A program made the translations under genes and the position numbers. Of a DNA stretch of 26,542 nt, positions 24,647 to 26,542 are shown piece by piece. The notes below the pieces were generated by a model, which had not been told where the DNA came from, did no database searches, and worked only from the letters and a program-made list of their open reading frames with translations. Numbering within the stretch: the stretch's first letter is position 1; every line of letters begins with the position of its first letter. The DNA lies in NCBI GenBank assembly GCA_900758315.1, contig CAAERF010000110.1:1-26542 (forward strand), written 5' to 3'. The stretch is from an uncultured Oscillospiraceae bacterium (lineage in GTDB: Bacteria; Bacillota; Clostridia; Oscillospirales; Oscillospiraceae).

Positions 24647-25369
24647 TTACAGCACCTTGGATAGAAATTCCTGTGTTCTTGGATTTTTCGGATTGGAAAA
24701 CAGTTCCTGCGGAGTGCCCTGTTCCACAATACCGCCGCCGTCCATAAACAGCACCCGGGTAGCTACCTCCCGGGCAAAGCCCATCTCATGGGTGACCACA
24801 GCCATGGTCATGCCGTCCTCTGCCAACTCCTTCATAACTTCCAGCACCTCGCCCACCATCTCCGGGTCCAGAGCGGAGGTCGGTTCGTCAAAGAGCATCA
24901 TTTTGGGCTTCATCGCCAGGGACCGCACAATGGCAATCCGCTGCTTCTGTCCGCCGGAAATCTGGCCGGGATAGCTGTCCGCCTTGTCCTCCAGCCCCAC
25001 ACGCCGGAGCAGACGCAGGGCCTCTTCCTTGGCCTCTTCCTTCTTCATGGTGTGGTTGCGCACGGGCGCCAGTATCAGATTGTCCATGATGGACAGGTGG
25101 GGAAACAGGTTGAAGTGCTGGAACACCATGCCCATCTGCTGGCGCACCTTGTTGATGTTGACGCCCTTTGCGGTGATGTCTTGGCCGTCAAAGATGATCT
25201 GGCCTTTGGTGGGCTCCTCCAGCAGGTTCATACAACGGAGAAAGGTGGATTTACCCGAGCCGGAAGGGCCGATGATAACCACTTTTTCACCTGGGAGAAT
25301 GTGTTCATTGATATCGTGAAGCACTTCGTTGCTCCCGAAGCTTTTGTACAAATGATTAATGGTGATCAC
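24647..25369 (-). CDS. Amino acid ABC transporter ATP-binding protein, GlnQ/HisP-like
   Basis: This 240-aa ATPase powers amino acid uptake. Walker A is GPSGSGKST at 34-42, the Q-loop is Q84 in [11 protein letters not shown], the signature is ISGGQKQR at 137-144, Walker B is [12 protein letters not shown] at 157-168, and the switch His is in VVTHEMGF. The overall pattern fits the polar amino acid transporter group. The frame stays open 34 codons further upstream to an ATG, but the GTG at 25369 is chosen because AGGAGG lies 10 nt before it (25380-25385) and homology begins there. It overlaps the permease gene end by 14 nt. There is no clear terminator after it. Confidence 0.95.
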   Translation of the reverse strand: MITINHLYKSFGSNEVLHDINEHILPGEKVVIIGPSGSGKSTFLRCMNLLEEPTKGQIIFDGQDITAKGVNINKVRQQMGMVFQHFNLFPHLSIMDNLILAPVRNHTMKKEEAKEEALRLLRRVGLEDKADSYPGQISGGQKQRIAIVRSLAMKPKMMLFDEPTSALDPEMVGEVLEVMKELAEDGMTMAVVTHEMGFAREVATRVLFMDGGGIVEQGTPQELFSNPKNPRTQEFLSKVL

Positions 25370-26084
25370 TGTTGCGCAGCCTCCTTTCCACCTTGCCCAT
25401 GATCCACTGAATAAACAGCACCATGACCAGATAAATCGCTGCCACGGTAAAGAGCGGGAACAGCGCCTCAAAGGTGATGCCGCGGATGATGTCGCCGCCG
25501 CGGGTCAGCTCGTTCAGGCCGATGTAGCCGCAGATCGAGGTCTCCTTCAGCAGGGTGATCATCTCATTGATCAGGGCCGGCAGCGCACTTTTCAGGGCCT
25601 GGGGCAGCACGATATCCTTCATCGTGGTCACGTAGCCCATACCCAGAGAGCGTCCCGCCTCCATCTGGCCGCGGTCCACGCCCATAATGCCGCCGCGGAT
25701 GATTTCCGCCACGTAGGCGCCGGAGTTAATGCCGAAGGTGATCACAGCGACGGTCACCTTGGTGCTGGAGAGCAGCACGATGAAATTCATAATCAACAGC
25801 TGAACCAGCGTCGGCGTGCCGCGGATTACGGTGATATACAGCCTGCAGATGGTATCGGCCAGCTTCAGCAAAAAGTTGCCCGGCGACTTAAACCATTTCG
25901 GATTGGTCTGATCGTGGGTAGACCGGATCATTGCCACAACAATACCCAGTACCAGACCGATCAGCAGAGACAGTATCGTGACCAGAATCGTAACACGGAG
26001 GCCGGATACGATATATCTCCAACGGTCATCTACAATGAAGTCGTTGATAAAACTCTGCTGCATTTTTGCAAAGAAAGCGCTCAA
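25356..26084 (-). CDS. Amino acid ABC transporter permease, HisM/GlnP-like
   Basis: This 242-aa inner-membrane protein has about five hydrophobic segments, starting with [20 protein letters not shown]. The characteristic [12 protein letters not shown] and the EAA loop [20 protein letters not shown] contact the ATPase in this family. The N-terminal stretch [20 protein letters not shown] is typical of GlnP-type permeases. Start is TTG at 26084, preferred because GAGGGG lies 8 nt upstream; the next option, ATG at 26063, has no ribosome binding site. It is the first gene of a two-gene operon with the ATPase. No substrate-binding protein gene lies on either side within the window. Confidence 0.93.
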   Translation of the reverse strand: MSAFFAKMQQSFINDFIVDDRWRYIVSGLRVTILVTILSLLIGLVLGIVVAMIRSTHDQTNPKWFKSPGNFLLKLADTICRLYITVIRGTPTLVQLLIMNFIVLLSSTKVTVAVITFGINSGAYVAEIIRGGIMGVDRGQMEAGRSLGMGYVTTMKDIVLPQALKSALPALINEMITLLKETSICGYIGLNELTRGGDIIRGITFEALFPLFTVAAIYLVMVLFIQWIMGKVERRLRNSDHH

Positions 26085-26116
26085 ATGCTCATCCCCTCTA
26101 TTCTTCAGATGGCATA

Positions 26117-26145
26117 ATTATACACGAAAATTCAACACAGGTAAA
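26117..26145 (-). promoter_or_regulatory. Promoter of the amino acid ABC transporter operon
   Basis: On the minus strand, TTTACC (26145-26140) and TATAAT (26122-26117) are 17 bp apart. The leader to the TTG at 26084 would be about 26 nt. Confidence 0.65.
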
Positions 26146-26237
26146 GGGATTCCGGCCGGATTCCCTCGTATTCTCTCTTTTGCACAGAATTAGAAATGCA
26201 TGTTGTTGCCTTTCGCCTTGCATTCCGGTAATTATGC

Positions 26238-26267
26238 AAAAAGACCGGTCACCAAACCGGTCTTTTT
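26238..26267. terminator. Bidirectional terminator-like hairpin between the ABC operon and tRNA-Arg
   Basis: AAAAAGACCGGT (26238-26249) pairs perfectly with ACCGGTCTTTTT (26256-26267) around 6 nt. T-runs occur on both strands. No gene clearly needs it: tRNA-Arg already has its own terminator at 26376-26412. Confidence 0.8.
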
Positions 26268-26375
26268 CCTGTCTTCTGATTTCTGGCCACCGAATCAATA
26301 GAATATTCCGTGTCAAACTCTACCCGGCATAGGATTGTTTTACATTTGTCTGATTCTGCCTCGATTGGAACATGC

Positions 26376-26412
26376 AAAAAAACCGGTCAATCCTTTCGGA
26401 TTCACCGGTTTT
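26376..26412 (-). terminator. Terminator of tRNA-Arg
   Basis: On the minus strand, AAAACCGGT-G-AATCC pairs with GGATT-G-ACCGGTTTT around a GAAA loop and runs into TTTTTTT. It begins 2 nt after the tRNA CCA end. Confidence 0.92.
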
Positions 26413-26414
26413 CC

Positions 26415-26491
26415 TGGTACGCGAGAAGGGATTCGAACCCCCGACCTTTTGGTTCGTAGCCAAACACTCTATCCGACTGAGCTACTCGCGC
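26415..26491 (-). tRNA. tRNA-Arg (anticodon ACG)
   Basis: The acceptor GCGCGAG pairs with CTCGCGT (one G-U), followed by discriminator A and encoded CCA. The anticodon stem TTTGG/CCAAA encloses CTACGAA, giving anticodon ACG (wobble A is normally deaminated to inosine by TadA). The T arm is GGGGG-TTCGAAT-CCCTT. A TATAAT (-10) lies upstream on the minus strand at 26521-26516. Confidence 0.96.
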
Positions 26492-26515
26492 ATACCGTCA
26501 ACTCCTGACAGCCAG

Positions 26516-26521
26516 ATTATA
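26516..26521 (-). promoter_or_regulatory. -10 element of the tRNA-Arg promoter
   Basis: TATAAT on the minus strand, 25 bp upstream of the tRNA 5' end. The -35 would fall at or beyond the window edge. Confidence 0.55.
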
Positions 26522-26542
26522 ATAGCACAGTTAGATTGGAAA

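Noticed and set aside
26300..26330. TTGACA on the minus strand between the two terminators near tRNA-Arg
   Set aside because: No usable -10 at 16-18 bp, so I do not call a promoter.
1..26542. CRISPR arrays, insertion sequences, integrases, attachment sites
   Set aside because: No regular spaced repeats, transposase or integrase motifs were seen; neither tRNA is followed by a duplicated 3' end or integrase gene.

Overview
This window looks like the chromosome of a low-to-mid GC Gram-positive anaerobe of the Clostridia, most likely Oscillospiraceae-like gut lineages (Flavonifractor/Oscillibacter type). That assignment is an inference from the dprA-topA-trmFO order, plsX next to rnc, type III pantothenate kinase, pyruvate carboxylase, strong AGGAGG-type ribosome binding sites, and frequent GTG/TTG starts. 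It is not a database match.

Region 1 (1-6014, all minus strand) is part of a surface polysaccharide (capsule/EPS) locus. In transcription order it holds two GT4 glycosyltransferases, a LicD-type phosphotransferase, a Wzy-like polymerase, a Wzx-like flippase, and the first 20 codons of an acyltransferase-like protein cut by the window edge. Gaps of 19-30 bp and 4-nt overlaps indicate one operon. Upstream on the same strand (6189-7667) is a 492-aa protein with an N-terminal Cro/CI-type helix-turn-helix and about 430 residues I cannot assign. It is flanked by palindromes and is the best candidate for an undescribed control module for the locus.

Region 2 (7668-8553) is a gene-free stretch of about 885 bp. 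It contains outward-facing promoters, a tandem 10-bp repeat, and a hairpin-rich leader for the next gene.

Region 3 (8554-16968, plus strand) is a housekeeping block: a TrmH/SpoU rRNA methyltransferase, dprA, topA, trmFO, plsX and rnc, ending in a strong terminator, then coaX on its own promoter. It covers DNA uptake/processing, DNA topology, tRNA modification, phospholipid synthesis, RNA processing and CoA synthesis.

Region 4 (17055-20891) has tRNA-Gly(CCC), an SstT-type Na+/serine-threonine symporter behind a structured leader, a minus-strand pair (HAD phosphatase plus a membrane-anchored Mrr-like nuclease), and a divergent DUF421/YetF-like membrane protein.

Region 5 (20916-26542, minus strand) holds pyruvate carboxylase with its own promoter and terminator, a two-gene polar amino acid ABC transporter (permease plus ATPase) with no binding protein nearby, and tRNA-Arg(ACG) with its own terminator.

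No CRISPR array, insertion sequence, integrase, rRNA or phage gene was seen.
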